A stretch of DNA of 60,000 bases, from assembly GCF_964340395.1 (NCBI RefSeq), contig NC_135554.1, positions 25,799,592-25,859,591 of the forward strand. Reading direction: 5' to 3'. The stretch comes from Glandiceps talaboti (Eukaryota > Hemichordata > Enteropneusta > Spengelidae). The translations under genes were made by a program, and so were the position numbers. The notes beneath the pieces are model-generated. The model worked only from the letters and a program-made list of their open reading frames with translations. It was not told the DNA's origin and ran no database searches. Shown one piece after another: positions 38,494 to 50,861 of the stretch (position 1 is its first letter; each line of letters begins with the position of its first letter).

Positions 38494-40024
38494 GTCAAAC
38501 AGACATGTGTACATGCATTTCACTACAAGATATATAGCAGGATATGAAATGGGGCAGGAAATAACTTGTCAGACCACTAATCATAATAATTGCTTCTAAT
38601 TATGAAATATTATACCTTTTAACTTTGAAAATTGAATTTCTAACATTTGTACCTAGAGGTTAAGATTTGAGTTGCCTTTAAAAATCTCAGATTGGTTGTC
38701 ATCCTCACATGATGTATGTATGCCTGCTACTTTAGACAAACAACTAATTATCGTACCCATGGCAGGGATACTTCGGAGCCATTATTATCATTTATGCATT
38801 CTACTAAGAATTCCACATGTATGTAATGGATGCCATGCTTTCTGGTCGTAACAGAGACATGTAGCAAAGCTAAATTGAATTTATTATATAGTAATAGGGT
38901 TGTGACCTCAACATTCTGAGTGAACATTTCTGCCACTGAGATAAGTGTTGTCGAGCGGAGTCATTTTCCATCTTGGAGTTGATGGTTGCATTGATAACAA
39001 TGGTGGGATAGGGATGTGAGATGGGAAAACATGGTTTGTTATTTGCGAATGCTTCAGTGGATGGTGATAATATACATGTACGCTGATAAGTTATTGTTTT
39101 TGTATGAAGTCAAATTTAGTTGTCATCATCTGGTCATCTGGTAGACTTTTTATCAATAGTACCGGCATATCTGTTATTAAAGTGTGCCTTCTAATGATAG
39201 CCAAATTTTGTTGTGAGTTGAAATAAGAAAAAACTGTGATTCTTGTGAGTCACCACATAGTAAGAGATAGGGAAACACCAAATTTTGGTGCATCACTAGA
39301 AATTATGGGCATCAGTGGCATGTCAAGTTGGCTTAGAGGGCACACTGGTCACCACATATTAAGAGATAGGAATGAATGATGAAGAAGATGTGCTAATTCT
39401 TCATTTGGGGAACACCAAATTTTGGTGCGTCACTAGAAATTGTGTGCATCAGTGGTGCGTGAAATTAGAGGACACACTGTGTTATACATGTCAACCTTTT
39501 CCTATAACATATAAACCAACAATCTCATTCTCAACTGTACAGGTTTCTAAACACTCTGACCAGCACTTTGCCCATTCACAGAGCATCACTGATCAGCAGG
39601 CACCAATTTCATGAATTGTGGTTTTTGATGTATATCACCCACAAGAATTTACAGACTTTATGTTTACAATTCTCACACAGGATTGAGACACATATCTGGT
39701 ATGACTCAGCTCCTTGACTTATTAACCAAGGAGAGTGTGTTGTGATGGTTTACTTTTGTTGTTCACCGATATTGCCAATGGCGTCAAGTTTATTTTGGTT
39801 TTTGTCATGTCCTTGAAGGGTTTCCTACTTCTTGTTCTTGTGTCATTAACCCCCACCCCCCACCCCCCACCCATACAAATTGGAAAGTATCATCAATGGC
39901 ATGAAATTTTGAAAATCAAAATGTAATAAAATATGGAAACATACCATCGTTGCAAACCATGGCCTCTTTTACGGCACCATCCGAAACGCGCTGTCAATCC
40001 GTTATTTTGCAGTGTCGTGGAAGG
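38494..40024. other. Non-coding stretch with a duplicated 130-bp block
   Basis: At 39251-39345 and 39350-39480, two diverged copies share CACCACATA..AAGAGATAGG, AACACCAAATTTTGGTG and TCACTAGAAATT. A C-rich tract lies at about 39850-39872. From about 39945 the sequence resembles the flank of a copy at 17.8 kb (see findings). No exon recognised. Confidence 0.6.
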
Positions 40025-40335
40025 AATAACAGCTCTGGTTTGCAAGAATGAAACATATAACAGCTCTGGTTTGTGAGATTGAAACATATAACAGCTCTGG
40101 TTTGTGAGATTGAAACATATAACAGCTCTGGTTTGCAAGAATGAAACATATAACAGCTCTGGTTTGTGAGATTGAAACATATAACAGCTCTGGTTTGTGA
40201 GATTGAAACATATAACAGCTCTGGTTTGTGAGAATGAAACATATAACAGCTCTGGTTTGTGAGAATGAAACATATAACAGCTCTGGTTTGTGAGAATGAA
40301 ACATATAACAGCTCTGGTTTGCGAGAATGAAAGAC
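40025..40335 (+). repeat. 31-bp minisatellite, 10 copies
   Basis: The unit is AACAGCTCTGGTTTGTGAGA (A/T)TGAAACATAT. Copies alternate between TTTGCAAGAATG, TTTGTGAGATTG and TTTGTGAGAATG. Because 31 is not a multiple of three, all three minus-strand frames cycle through the same 31-residue peptide, a sure sign of a repeat artefact. Confidence 0.95.
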
Positions 40336-43300
40336 ACAAAATGTTAGTGAATTACTGTAATAATCACTTTTGATAATAATACCGTTTATTTCAATAATCA
40401 GTTATTGTTCACATTCCATATTAATAGTCAAACAAATCCTTGTGCAACAAACCTATAATCATGTGACATGAGATGAGGAAGACACATATAAAACCCTACA
40501 AAATCTCCTCATGTTACCAACCAAATTCATATATATTTATGTGTCCTCCACTGTTTTTAAGTACCTATTTCCTTTAGTCAAGGGGCTTAGTATAAAATAG
40601 AGTAAGTTCAATTTAGAGAATACACAAGTCACAGTGTATATCATGACAAGTTTTTAGTGAATGGGTTTACAATGACAGGCACAACTTTTATCAAACTCTT
40701 TGAAATATTTGCAAAGTAAGCAAGACAGGTCAAGAGGCTGTGAAAGGTCAAACCAGGTCAACTATGTATCCTATAAGATATTTGTAATTACAGCTGTTAA
40801 ATGACATGATGATAATTAATCAAATTAATCATCCATGACTAATTAAATTCACATGAAGAACTAATTGAGTTGTGACAACTTTCTAATTAGTTTGTAATCA
40901 ATAACTTGGTGGACTGACATGGGATAGACTGATGCCAGGATGTGCCAACGAGGACATGTAAACATCTCTGTCTTTGATTATTGAATTATTTCAAAGGTCT
41001 GGGTTAAATGTGTCCTAGAGGTATATCCATTGTTATCATTGGTGACTACTACATTGTGTAGTGGTGAGTGAACTTATCAAGTGAAGGGCATGACCACAGC
41101 TGAAGGCAGCTTCCGTACACTGTACCATTCCATGTTGTTGTCATGGATATACATATATATGAAGGAGGTTCACATCGGAATGTGTATGAATAAGGAAAAT
41201 ATGATTGAAATCTTCAGTTATACCCCAGGATGACAGCACACAGCACATCTTCAGTTATACCCCAGGATGACAGCACACAGCACATCTTCAGTTATACCCC
41301 AGTGTGACATCACACAGCACATCTTCAGTTATACCCCAGGATGACAGCACATACCACAATGCTTAATATACAAAATACTTACAACCATTTGTAGATGAAA
41401 ATTACAATTCAAGTGACACTTGAAATTTACAAATTCTGATGTTCAATCAACTGAAGAATTCATCACATTTTAAGTACGTCCTATGAATCAATATAATGCT
41501 CATTAATAATAATGTTTTTTTTGTGCAGGTTGTTATTTTGTGAAGGGCAGTGTCGAGATAAGAATATTAAAGTTAAGATTTTGAAGCTTTGCGTGAATGT
41601 TTTCCTGTACAATTATGATGGTACATGTAAGGTTATACAAACTTTCAGTGATCAAATTCTTTGATTGTGTTGATCACTACTAGAAAGTACAATAAATACT
41701 TAGGAAATTGGAACATTTAGTAGATTTCACTTTCTCTTTCACCTTTGCTCTAAAAAACACATCCATAAAAATAACTATATCAGAAAATCTATACATTGTA
41801 CATTGTGATGAGATTTAAAACAACATTTTACCAGTTCAAAGTCCACTTTAAAAACATTACTAAAATTAAATCTCATATGCTGAATTAATGGAACATTTAT
41901 AAAAATGAAAATTGACTTCTCCCATCTAAGGTTAGATCCACTTTGTATGTGTATGACAGCCTGACATATGTAATGGTCCCATCAGTTTGTGGATCATTTA
42001 CTTTGGATGAGTTGAAGCAGCTGTACTTTGAAAATTTAAAGTGACTTCTTCTGAAGTATATACTCTTGGCATTCTCATTCTAGTATAAATAGTGTGACTA
42101 ATCAACCACTGACTTGTAAAAAATTGACAAACAGTTCCATTAAAATTAACTACAGAAGAGTTTGACCAAGTTCTAAATATGTAAAACACAATTTCAAGTG
42201 AATCCATAAAAACTTTCTTTGTATCTTCTGTAACTATATATTCAAACTTTAATTTCAAAATAAATTTGTGTATTAAATCTTATGTATAAACTTTCAAGTA
42301 TAGCCATATAAAACTTTTGTTCAGTGTACTATACTATCACTTTGTTTGGGTTGTATAAACTAAACGGACAGAGATTGCGTGGGTACACAGAGTATGAATA
42401 GTGTCTAGCCATTTTGTATTCTGTCTGTGTGAGATAACATACATGAGGTAAGACTATGTCTAACATTGTTATTGTCTTGTAGTTTCACCTCTATTCATCT
42501 ATGATCTAATCTAATCTTAAGTCTACAGATTTAGTTTCACTTCTCTCTCTTGTCTTTTGTTGACGTGGCAACCCGGTGATGTTATTCATTCTTTCATTCT
42601 GTATGATGGAGTAGGGTTAATTTTTTTCGTTAAACAGTTCAGATTTCATGAGTGGACTCTTTCTACTCAATACCTTTCATTCTTAGTATTGCTATTATTA
42701 TGCAAGTCAGGTACATGGTATACTTAGTATGGCCGAGATAGGTGGCATTTCCTGACCTTGGGGTCAACGGTTGTATTGTGAAGGAAAGGGCCAATTGTAC
42801 CTTATTAGTGACTGCTTCTATCGCACCGTTCCCACTACTGAAACTTTCCTGTCAAAAGTTGGTTTGTGAAGTAGTAGTAATCAGGTATGTACAAATTTAA
42901 ACTATGACTTGAATTATTAACATTCCAAGGATCTGTGTAACAGAGTTTTCACCAGTGAATTTGTTGCTAGTTTAACAACTTTTACTCCGTGCATACAGAC
43001 ACCATTTTGTCCTTGTTATTCAAGTATTCGGAACTATGTAATTTTGTGCATAGGAGAACGTATTCTCCTGTAGCAGTGGTTCAAACTCCAAGCGTTGATT
43101 CAGTTTGATAATAAGCGTTGAGGCTAGGTTGACATGGTACATGGTAGGTTACATTTTGACCCATTTTATGATAAGTGTATGGCAGGCTTACAGTGATGTA
43201 TTGATGGTGATACAATGAAAAATACACATACCTATAGTTGCATACAGCCAGAAAAAAAAGTGATAGGTTTTTTTCAAGTTTTATCTATATACTTAGATAT

Positions 43301-45545
43301 ATATATGTATAGGTTACTCTTTGGATATCTTACCATTATTGGTACACGTCTGACAGTCATGTACTGTCTTTTCAACTAGTTAACCAACCTAAATGAGTAC
43401 TCACAGTGACTTGTCACAGATTTTGATGTTTTGGAAAACACTGTTTTTGCTAAAGGGTCCAGGGTTTCAATCCCAGGTTCATTAGTGTCATCTCGTCAGT
43501 GGAGCCATAATGATTACTCAGGATTATTCTTTTGTTCTTCACACCTAAATTTTAATCCTTTTTCAAAGTGGGCCTTTAAAGTAGGTAAAATCTACCTTTT
43601 AGTTCGCTCCTCGGGTATTTTATTTGGGGTTTTCCATTGAATTATCATACTGTGCACATGTACATGTATAGAAATCTATACAAGTTTTATCAGATTTCCA
43701 CTCTTTGTTACCAGGGATCCCAAACCTTTTGCAAAAACACAGACAACAAAAACAAAAAATTATTCCCAAGGGCCATGATATAGTAATTCCTTGCATGGCT
43801 CCCAAACTCCTACACTACCGGTAATATTCTAAAGAAATATTTTCACGAATTCATCAGTTTTAGATGAAAATATTTAATTTGATATAGCTTTGTAAAATCT
43901 ATGATTCCAGGCTAAAATGAAATGAGCCAAAAAAGTAAACTCAAAAGCTAGAATTTTGTTCTTACATTTTGGCGGGAAAGGATGTGGAAATGAAATATGA
44001 GTCATATAACAGTTTTTTTTTAAAGCTACATTGACTTGAAAAGTGGTCCAAGTGGCAGAAAGTAGTTGTCAAAGATTACGTGACTCATGTAATCATTTAA
44101 AATTCACAAAAAGTGAATTTGTAATAAAATGATGCAATATCTTTCTATAAAATGTGTGCCTTACATGTATGGAAGTAAGGGATTAATGCCAAATTTAAAA
44201 GCAATTTCTGTAAACTGACACTGTAAGCTAAGTGGTTTGATGTGTCGGTTGTCGTACATAGAGTATTTTTTGACTGATATAGTACTCAACACAGCTGAGT
44301 TTCATGAGAGATATCATTGCATCGATAACTTGAGAGTTTTAGAACAGAAATGAAAATTACACCACAAGGGAGAGTTGGCAGTTAACCGTTGAATAAAACT
44401 ACAGTGATGTGCTTTGTACCAGACACAAGACTGTTTTTAAATTCAGTTGTTGTGTCATAACCTATCCGATTACAATCCAGGTGTTGGTACATTGAAAGTA
44501 TGAATTGTATTCATAAACGAAAATGGTTCCATGTGCGTGCATAAAATTTGGAATTTGCTACCCCGCAACTGTGAAGATATCTCAAAAAATATAGTTGTAT
44601 GAAGATGTCTTTGAAAATTTCTAATTTTGTGGTGTTTTGATGAGGAAAGAGAAAATGTTCTTTCATAATATTATATTTATGTGCATAAATTTAACTTCAT
44701 TTTGTACCAGGAAATACTAATAGTTCACCAAAACTTTCACCAGGTATATGTAGACATTCTGGTCTCCTTTACATTTCAATTTGCACAAAGCGAGTTCACA
44801 TCATAGCTTTGAAATTTGTGACAGAATTTAATATGTATGCATAATGCCATGTTAGTTGTGTTTGTGTTTTATTTTTGGGTACACATGATCTATAGATATC
44901 CAGGCATCACCTTTGTACAGTTATTGTCATAATGGGTTTAGTACCAGTATTAATAGATACAAAATAATCTTAGTTTTCTCATTTATTGATAATTTGTTAT
45001 CAACTCCTTCCAGACTTACATATATGACAGAGCCAATACTCCATAATAATGGAAAGTTGTACATTACTCACTTGGTTGTCGTTTTGTAAAATGAGTGATT
45101 TTACATGTACCGTTTATGGCGCCAAGTACTGTTTTATGGCATCTACATGAACATTGTGGTCTCCTCAGTTTAATTGTAGGACACCTTATAATGATGTAGT
45201 CCATGTATATTTTATTATGTACATGATAAAATCAAATCAGTGAACCACAAAGACAGGTACATATGAATAGTAAGTAATATTAATACAAATAATACAACAT
45301 ATAGCGTACTTCAGGAATGTCCCAGGAAAGACCTGAAATTTACCCCCACCCAACAACTGTTAAGTAAAGAAGGGTAAAATTTGATGACTTTTTGACTTTG
45401 ATTAGTTCCCAGTGAACTAGTCCATGGTCCTCACCAGAATATCTTTAAAAAATTTTCACCACTTCCACTATTTGATATTTGTGTTATTTTTACACTGGTG
45501 GAGTAAAACTGAATTCACCCCAATATGGTGTGGGTGGTAATTTTG
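40336..45545. other. Non-coding stretch
   Basis: AT-rich, with one 37-bp array (41209-41352, separate entry). A tRNA-like B-box word (GGGTTTCAATCCC) at about 43456 has no matching A box or cloverleaf. No exon recognised. Confidence 0.6.
41209..41352 (+). repeat. 37-bp tandem repeat, 4 copies
   Basis: The unit is CTTCAGTTATACCCCAGGAT GACAGCACACAGCACAT. The third copy reads AGTGTGACATC. Confidence 0.94.
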
Positions 45546-45570
45546 CACACACGCATACACGCATGTGCAC

Positions 45571-45610
<40 letters not shown>

Positions 45611-45695
45611 ACACACACACACACAGACACACACAGACATACACAGACACACACACAGACAGACAGACAGACACAGACATACACAGACACACTCA

Positions 45696-45766
<71 letters not shown>
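45546..45766 (+). repeat. Compound (AC)n/(CAGA)n microsatellite
   Basis: AC runs interrupted by ACAG and CAGA blocks, ending in about 70 nt of pure AC. The five overlapping open frames here are artefacts. Confidence 0.97.
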
Positions 45767-45767
<1 letters not shown>

Positions 45768-48034
45768 TTCTAACAAAATGTCAGGTCAAAACTACTTCAT
45801 AGGCAGTATGTTAATACTATATACCTAGATATTTTTACCACTTGAAAATTTTGTGATTTTGTATTCTTCATTTATTTAGTTCTCAAATGACTGATGTTTT
45901 GCAAGTCATTCAGCCCGGTGTGCTGTGTATGTACAAAGACTCATTTTAGTCACTAGTTATTTTCACATGTTGTTTTCAGCCAGAAAGAAGTGAAGGTTTA
46001 ATTCTGACTCCCATCTGTGGGTGGATTGATCAGTTTGTAGATTTTCTCATGAGTTCAGTAGATAGTTTCTTGCTGATATGTAGACTTGATTACTTTAATT
46101 GCCTTAATGTCTGCCTTCTGGGAAATTCACTTTTATTTTTGAAACTGTACAGCTACTTCAATCAATCAAAGTTACTTGACCCAGAAAGTGTGATCAGTTC
46201 ACGAGATTATTTTAGTCAATCAGTACAACCTAACAACTCTACTGTGAGTTCTCAAATGACAATTAAATTACAACTAGAGTATGAAGATTTCAAAGTTTGA
46301 AAACAAATTAAAAGATTGATTACAGAGACTAAGGTATAAGTGTTTTGAATGTTCAACAGAATCATGAAAATAGTCAAAGGTACCTAGTATGTATAACAGA
46401 ACCACAGGCACTCATGAAGTTGCTGTATCATAGAAAATTACACAAGTGGCTGTCAGGCTGAATGCAAGCTACAGCAGTAGTATTAAGTGCTTCATGTGCA
46501 TGGTTCTGTGTGATATAGCGACTTCATATGCACCTGTATGACCAAGTATTAACATTCAGCAAGCCTGTTCCTAGTCCAATGCTTGTCAAGTCAGGAAGCA
46601 ATTCTTGGACAGTATTGCATGTTGAATTCACTTCATGAGAAGTGCTGACAGAGTGGTTTCTAGTAAACTAAACTAAAACATAGATCCACTCTATAACATT
46701 CTTACCATAGTAGTAGTCTATAAATAGAGTAGTGATGACATTCAAAAGACCCAATTAGTTACAGATACTGGTGTTTTTACCAAGGTTAAACTCTTCTAAT
46801 GATAGAGAATAGAAGTCTGGTAAATTTGAGACAATTTTTCCCAAAGTTTTACGTACATATGTCGCCTTTCAACAGGAGAGTATAGTGAGTGAATATATAG
46901 AAAGTGATTGTGAAATTGAAGTTAATTAACACATGAATGTGACTGTTAGTTTTATATAGATTTATGTAGAAATAATGGTGGAAGAAAAATCCAGTTGAAA
47001 TGCTACAGAAGACCCACTTAGTACCCATAACAAAAATACTGAACATAACTTTGGTATTTGTTTGCCTCTATGCCAAGCATTCATGACTGCTATGTTTTGT
47101 ACATTTACACTTTGTACTAATTGTTTGACTCTAATGAACCTCACAGTAGTGGGTCTTCACTAATTAGTACAGTGGTGTTATCTACAAAGGTGTTTTATTG
47201 GTGTGAAATCTTCATTAGCATGGACAAACCAAAGATCTTGGAATGGACTGCAGGGTCCATGGACATAGCTAGATGTAGATCTTGGAGTGGACTGCAGGGT
47301 GCATGGACAGACCATAGCTCTTGGAGTGGACAACAGGTTCTATGGACAAACCATAGATATAGATCTTGGAATGGACTACCAGCAGGGTCTACGGATGAAC
47401 CATGGCATGGAGGTATAAGGGTTCTCTAAACCTCCTTTTTTTTAAAAGCCATTTTGGAAAACAACAACATGGATCAATACAGATAAGTCGAGGGTCTATG
47501 AAAATCATCATCGTGAATGCGACATGGTATTAAAAACAGATTCAGATAATTTGAGAGGGTTGTGGCTGTAAAATCTACCAAAGTTCCCAATTTTAATAGG
47601 ATTCTTTACCAAATATCTGCTGTAAATACATGCATGTAGGAAACTAAATTTTATCAAATTTCCTGCGATATGTATTGCGACTATAGTATAGTTCATGACC
47701 TGTGATGTTTCATTCTACAGGCCTACACTTTGTACATGTTTTACACAAACCAGTATTTGGTGTTTTGGTACTACAATCTCACTTCACAATCTGTTCTACT
47801 TTTTTGCCATCCTTGTTGAAAATTGAGTAAAACCTAAAGTTTGATAACAAAGTTTGTTGCATAAAGGGAGGATTATGAGTGAACAATGGTCTTTCTAATA
47901 ATGTTTTTACAAGTCAGAAATATTTTATGTAAACACAGACAAAGTGAAAATTGAAGTGTAAACAATCCAGATTTGCCTGGACATACATAACAATAGGTGT
48001 ATGTAATACTATAGAGTAAAGTGAAGGTAGTGTA
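45767..48034. other. Non-coding stretch with a degenerate 47.2-kb repeat
   Basis: At 47225-47400, five degenerate copies of a roughly 30-60 nt unit built on GATCTTGGAATGGACT, GCAGGGTCCATGGA and ACCATAG keep one frame open but show no domain. The rest is AT-rich with nothing recognised. Confidence 0.55.
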
Positions 48035-48076
48035 ACCATAGACCCTACAGTGTACCCTACGTGTAGGGTCTATGGT
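48035..48076. repeat. Perfect 14-bp-arm hairpin related to the 43-bp minisatellite
   Basis: The left arm ACCATAGACCCTAC (48035-48048) and right arm GTAGGGTCTATGGT (48063-48076) are perfect complements with a 14-nt loop. The loop holds a second CCCTAC that can compete for GTAGGG. The right arm with its preceding GT is found unchanged in the minisatellite unit at 3.2-4.3 kb. Confidence 0.9.
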
Positions 48077-50565
48077 GTAACATTGACAAAACATATAGAA
48101 TGGTTCACTTGAAATGATTGACATGGTCTAGATTTTTTGGCCTTTGTATAATGTCTTTTAACAGTGTATCAGTTTACAACACATTATTGAACAACAAAAC
48201 AAACTAGTGGTCCCTTGTTGGCAAATGATTTCATGATGTGCACTACGAACATAGTTTTAGTATAGACAGTGGTCTTACTCCAGTCTTTGCGTACATTCAG
48301 TAATGCATGTACATAATTGTAGTCTGTATTTATCACCCAGTACAGATTAGGACTCAATTTCAAATTTAGGCGTGAAAAACAGAGCTATAGAAAAAGTTGA
48401 TCATGAATAAAAGAGTAGTCCCATGTAATCTTTATGGCTTCACTTATTCCACTATTGTAGTCTGGATGACAGTGTGGTATTAGAATCATCTCTGAAAGAG
48501 AGATAGCACTCGACTACACTACTACTACTACTATTAGGAGAACCAGTGAGTGAAACTCTGCTCTTGTACTATTATAATTTATAGTAAGTTGTACATGTAC
48601 ATGTGGAGTAGTTCAAAGGTTCTACACTATACTTTGACACAGTGTAAGTTATATTCTGTGATTTACTGTATAAGTTATAACAAGTGCAAAATGTATGCTG
48701 TTGATAAATGCAGTGATCTTTGATTTAGTAGTAGGATCTAGTAAGTTCCAGTCTGTGATTTTGGTAAAACCATGGAAGTATAACCCATGTGGGCTATACT
48801 TCCATTGTAAAACCAACCTGTCCAGTGATAAATGAATTTGACGTTCACCTACATGTATGTTACATAACACCATCTGTCCCATCACCTCAGTAGGGGGGGG
48901 GGGGGGGGTGCTACATCCCTCTAACATGGCTCATACATGGATGTATATTTCAGTAATACTTCCATGTCTATATTATATGTAGTCAGATGAATCATTCAAA
49001 CAAACAAAAATTCAAATATTCCTGACTTCTAATATTTTGCAAATTTGCAGCACACTACCTTTACACTTTGTCAGCTACTGTGATGTTAGTAAAACATTTA
49101 GAGTCAGAAGTTAAAATGTTTCACCATGAGTAAAGTAGATTCAATACGTCCGAGTTTAGGTGTGACTGAATGAATGTTAGGGTTGGACCATATCTCCATT
49201 TCAAGGCACAGCAGTCCTTTCCCTGTATACAAAGATAGGCAAGCTAATGTAATGTGTGTGGTTACCACTTCCTGCATGTAATGAAACTCATAACATAGGG
49301 AGACATATGTTGGAAAGAATTGATTCCATTCTGTCTCCAAGGAGTGTAGTATTGTACCTAGATGACAAATCATGTCCTATGTATGTGATAGTAAAGTGTT
49401 ACATGTCAAGTAAGGATGACCAAAAAATTCAAAAAATCAAAATGTCAGGAAATAGCGTAGTGGCATACATGTATTAGTCCTTCAAGTCTATAGATACCAA
49501 TAGACTAAGTGCACTATACTGTCAACCCAAATTGTATCAATTTATTCTTCCCTTTGTCCTTTGTTCAAAATGTTGTTTTGTCATGTCAAGATGTTCTCCT
49601 GTCCTTTGTTCACTCTCAAAGTATCCCATTCTCTGAATATTTTCACTTTGAGCTTTTACTTGTACTGGATCATACATACAGGTATGCCCTAGGGTTTCTC
49701 TATTTTTAGCCATTACTCCATGTCTATGACTGTTTACCATGTACTGACTGTACAGTTCAAACACACTTCTCAAACTTCATGATCAGAGAAAATATTTTCA
49801 CCAAAATAGATACTTTAAAACATTGCAAAGCTCCATCCACCAAGAATAAGTTATAGTATCATATATGTAGTGATACAAAAATATCAACTAACTATATTGT
49901 GAAACCATGGTTACTGGAATAGGTTTGCAACAACTGTGGAAGGAATTCTGTTCACTATCAAATTGCATGATTTGAATTAGCGCTCACTTCCTGTCCCCAG
50001 GTGAATGGAAAAGTGTATTTACAAATACTTGAACTGTATACTGGTGGCTATTTAGATTAAAAATTAACATTGAAATAAAATGGAAGTTACAATTTGAACT
50101 ACACCCTTAGAAAAACAAACTGTGTATATGCATAGCAGAGGTATGGCATGTATACATATACTTTGTCTTACAGGTAATAGTGGCAAGTGTGTATAAAATC
50201 AGAACCAATCTCTGGAAAGACCTTTGAATGTGCATTCTGCAATTAATGGGTATGAAAAGTTTTTGTGACAATGTGTATAGAGTGGAACAGTGGCCATGTT
50301 AAGACACGGACAGTGGTTAAGCTATGATGTATAGCATACAGATAATTAATTCATATTATATCTTCTAGATTCAACATTAAATCATCTTTTAATAGTTCTA
50401 TTTATACTAAGTTTCATGGTTGTTGGTATTTCTGTCTGTAAAATTTATTCATTGACAAATGTCTTTAAGTAAATTGCAGAGGTTGTCTGTAACCATAATT
50501 CCAAGAAACGTCAGAACTTTTCATCTGCTATGAGAAAGGAGAGAATACAAACATGTATGGACTCA
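48077..50565. other. Non-coding stretch with a hairpin and a G run
   Basis: Contains a 32-bp hairpin at 48773-48804 (TGGAAGTATA...TATACTTCCA) bordered by GTAAAACCA on both sides, a G16 run at 48893-48908, and an (ACT)n at about 48520. A TTGTAGTCTGGATG word at about 48453 echoes the left end of the pearl-like element. No exon recognised. Confidence 0.55.
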
Positions 50566-50861
50566 CAGGGCTCAAAATTAACAGTAGTCCTGTGTCCACA
50601 GACTACCTATTCTTGTTATAGGGCTACCATAATTTGTAATTTGCAGCTGGTAGCCCACTCAGGCTACCACTTACTATGTGATGATTTAAAGGATGGAAGA
50701 TGTACATGTAGGAATATAAAAATATTTTGATAACACATATTTCCAATAGAGGAACTTTGTTTTAAGTTCATGAACATGGGACTACTGGTCACCATCCTTG
50801 GGCTACCACTTTCTGAATGTGGTAGTCCACTTGGACTACCAAAGAAATACTTCGAGCCCTG
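50566..50861. mobile_element. hAT-like non-autonomous element (MITE)
   Basis: Ends CAGGGCTC and GAGCCCTG, extendable outward to CACAGGGCTC/GAGCCCTGTG. The subterminal regions hold repeated GTAGTCC/GGACTACC and GGTAGCCC/GGCTACC words, like the GGTCC/GGACC content of the element at 12643-12912. The flanks TGGACTCA and TGACTCCA are similar but not identical, so any 8-bp duplication has decayed. Confidence 0.65.

Noticed and set aside
39893-40339. 148-codon minus-strand frame
   Set aside because: All three frames give the same cycling peptide from a 31-bp repeat.
43431-43640. tRNA-derived SINE suggested by GGGTTTCAATCCC
   Set aside because: No A box at the right distance and no cloverleaf pairing.
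47121-47429. 102-codon frame with repeated Trp (SWSGLQGAW, SWNGLPAG)
   Set aside because: The pattern follows a degenerate tandem DNA repeat. No recognised Trp-repeat protein family and no splice signals.
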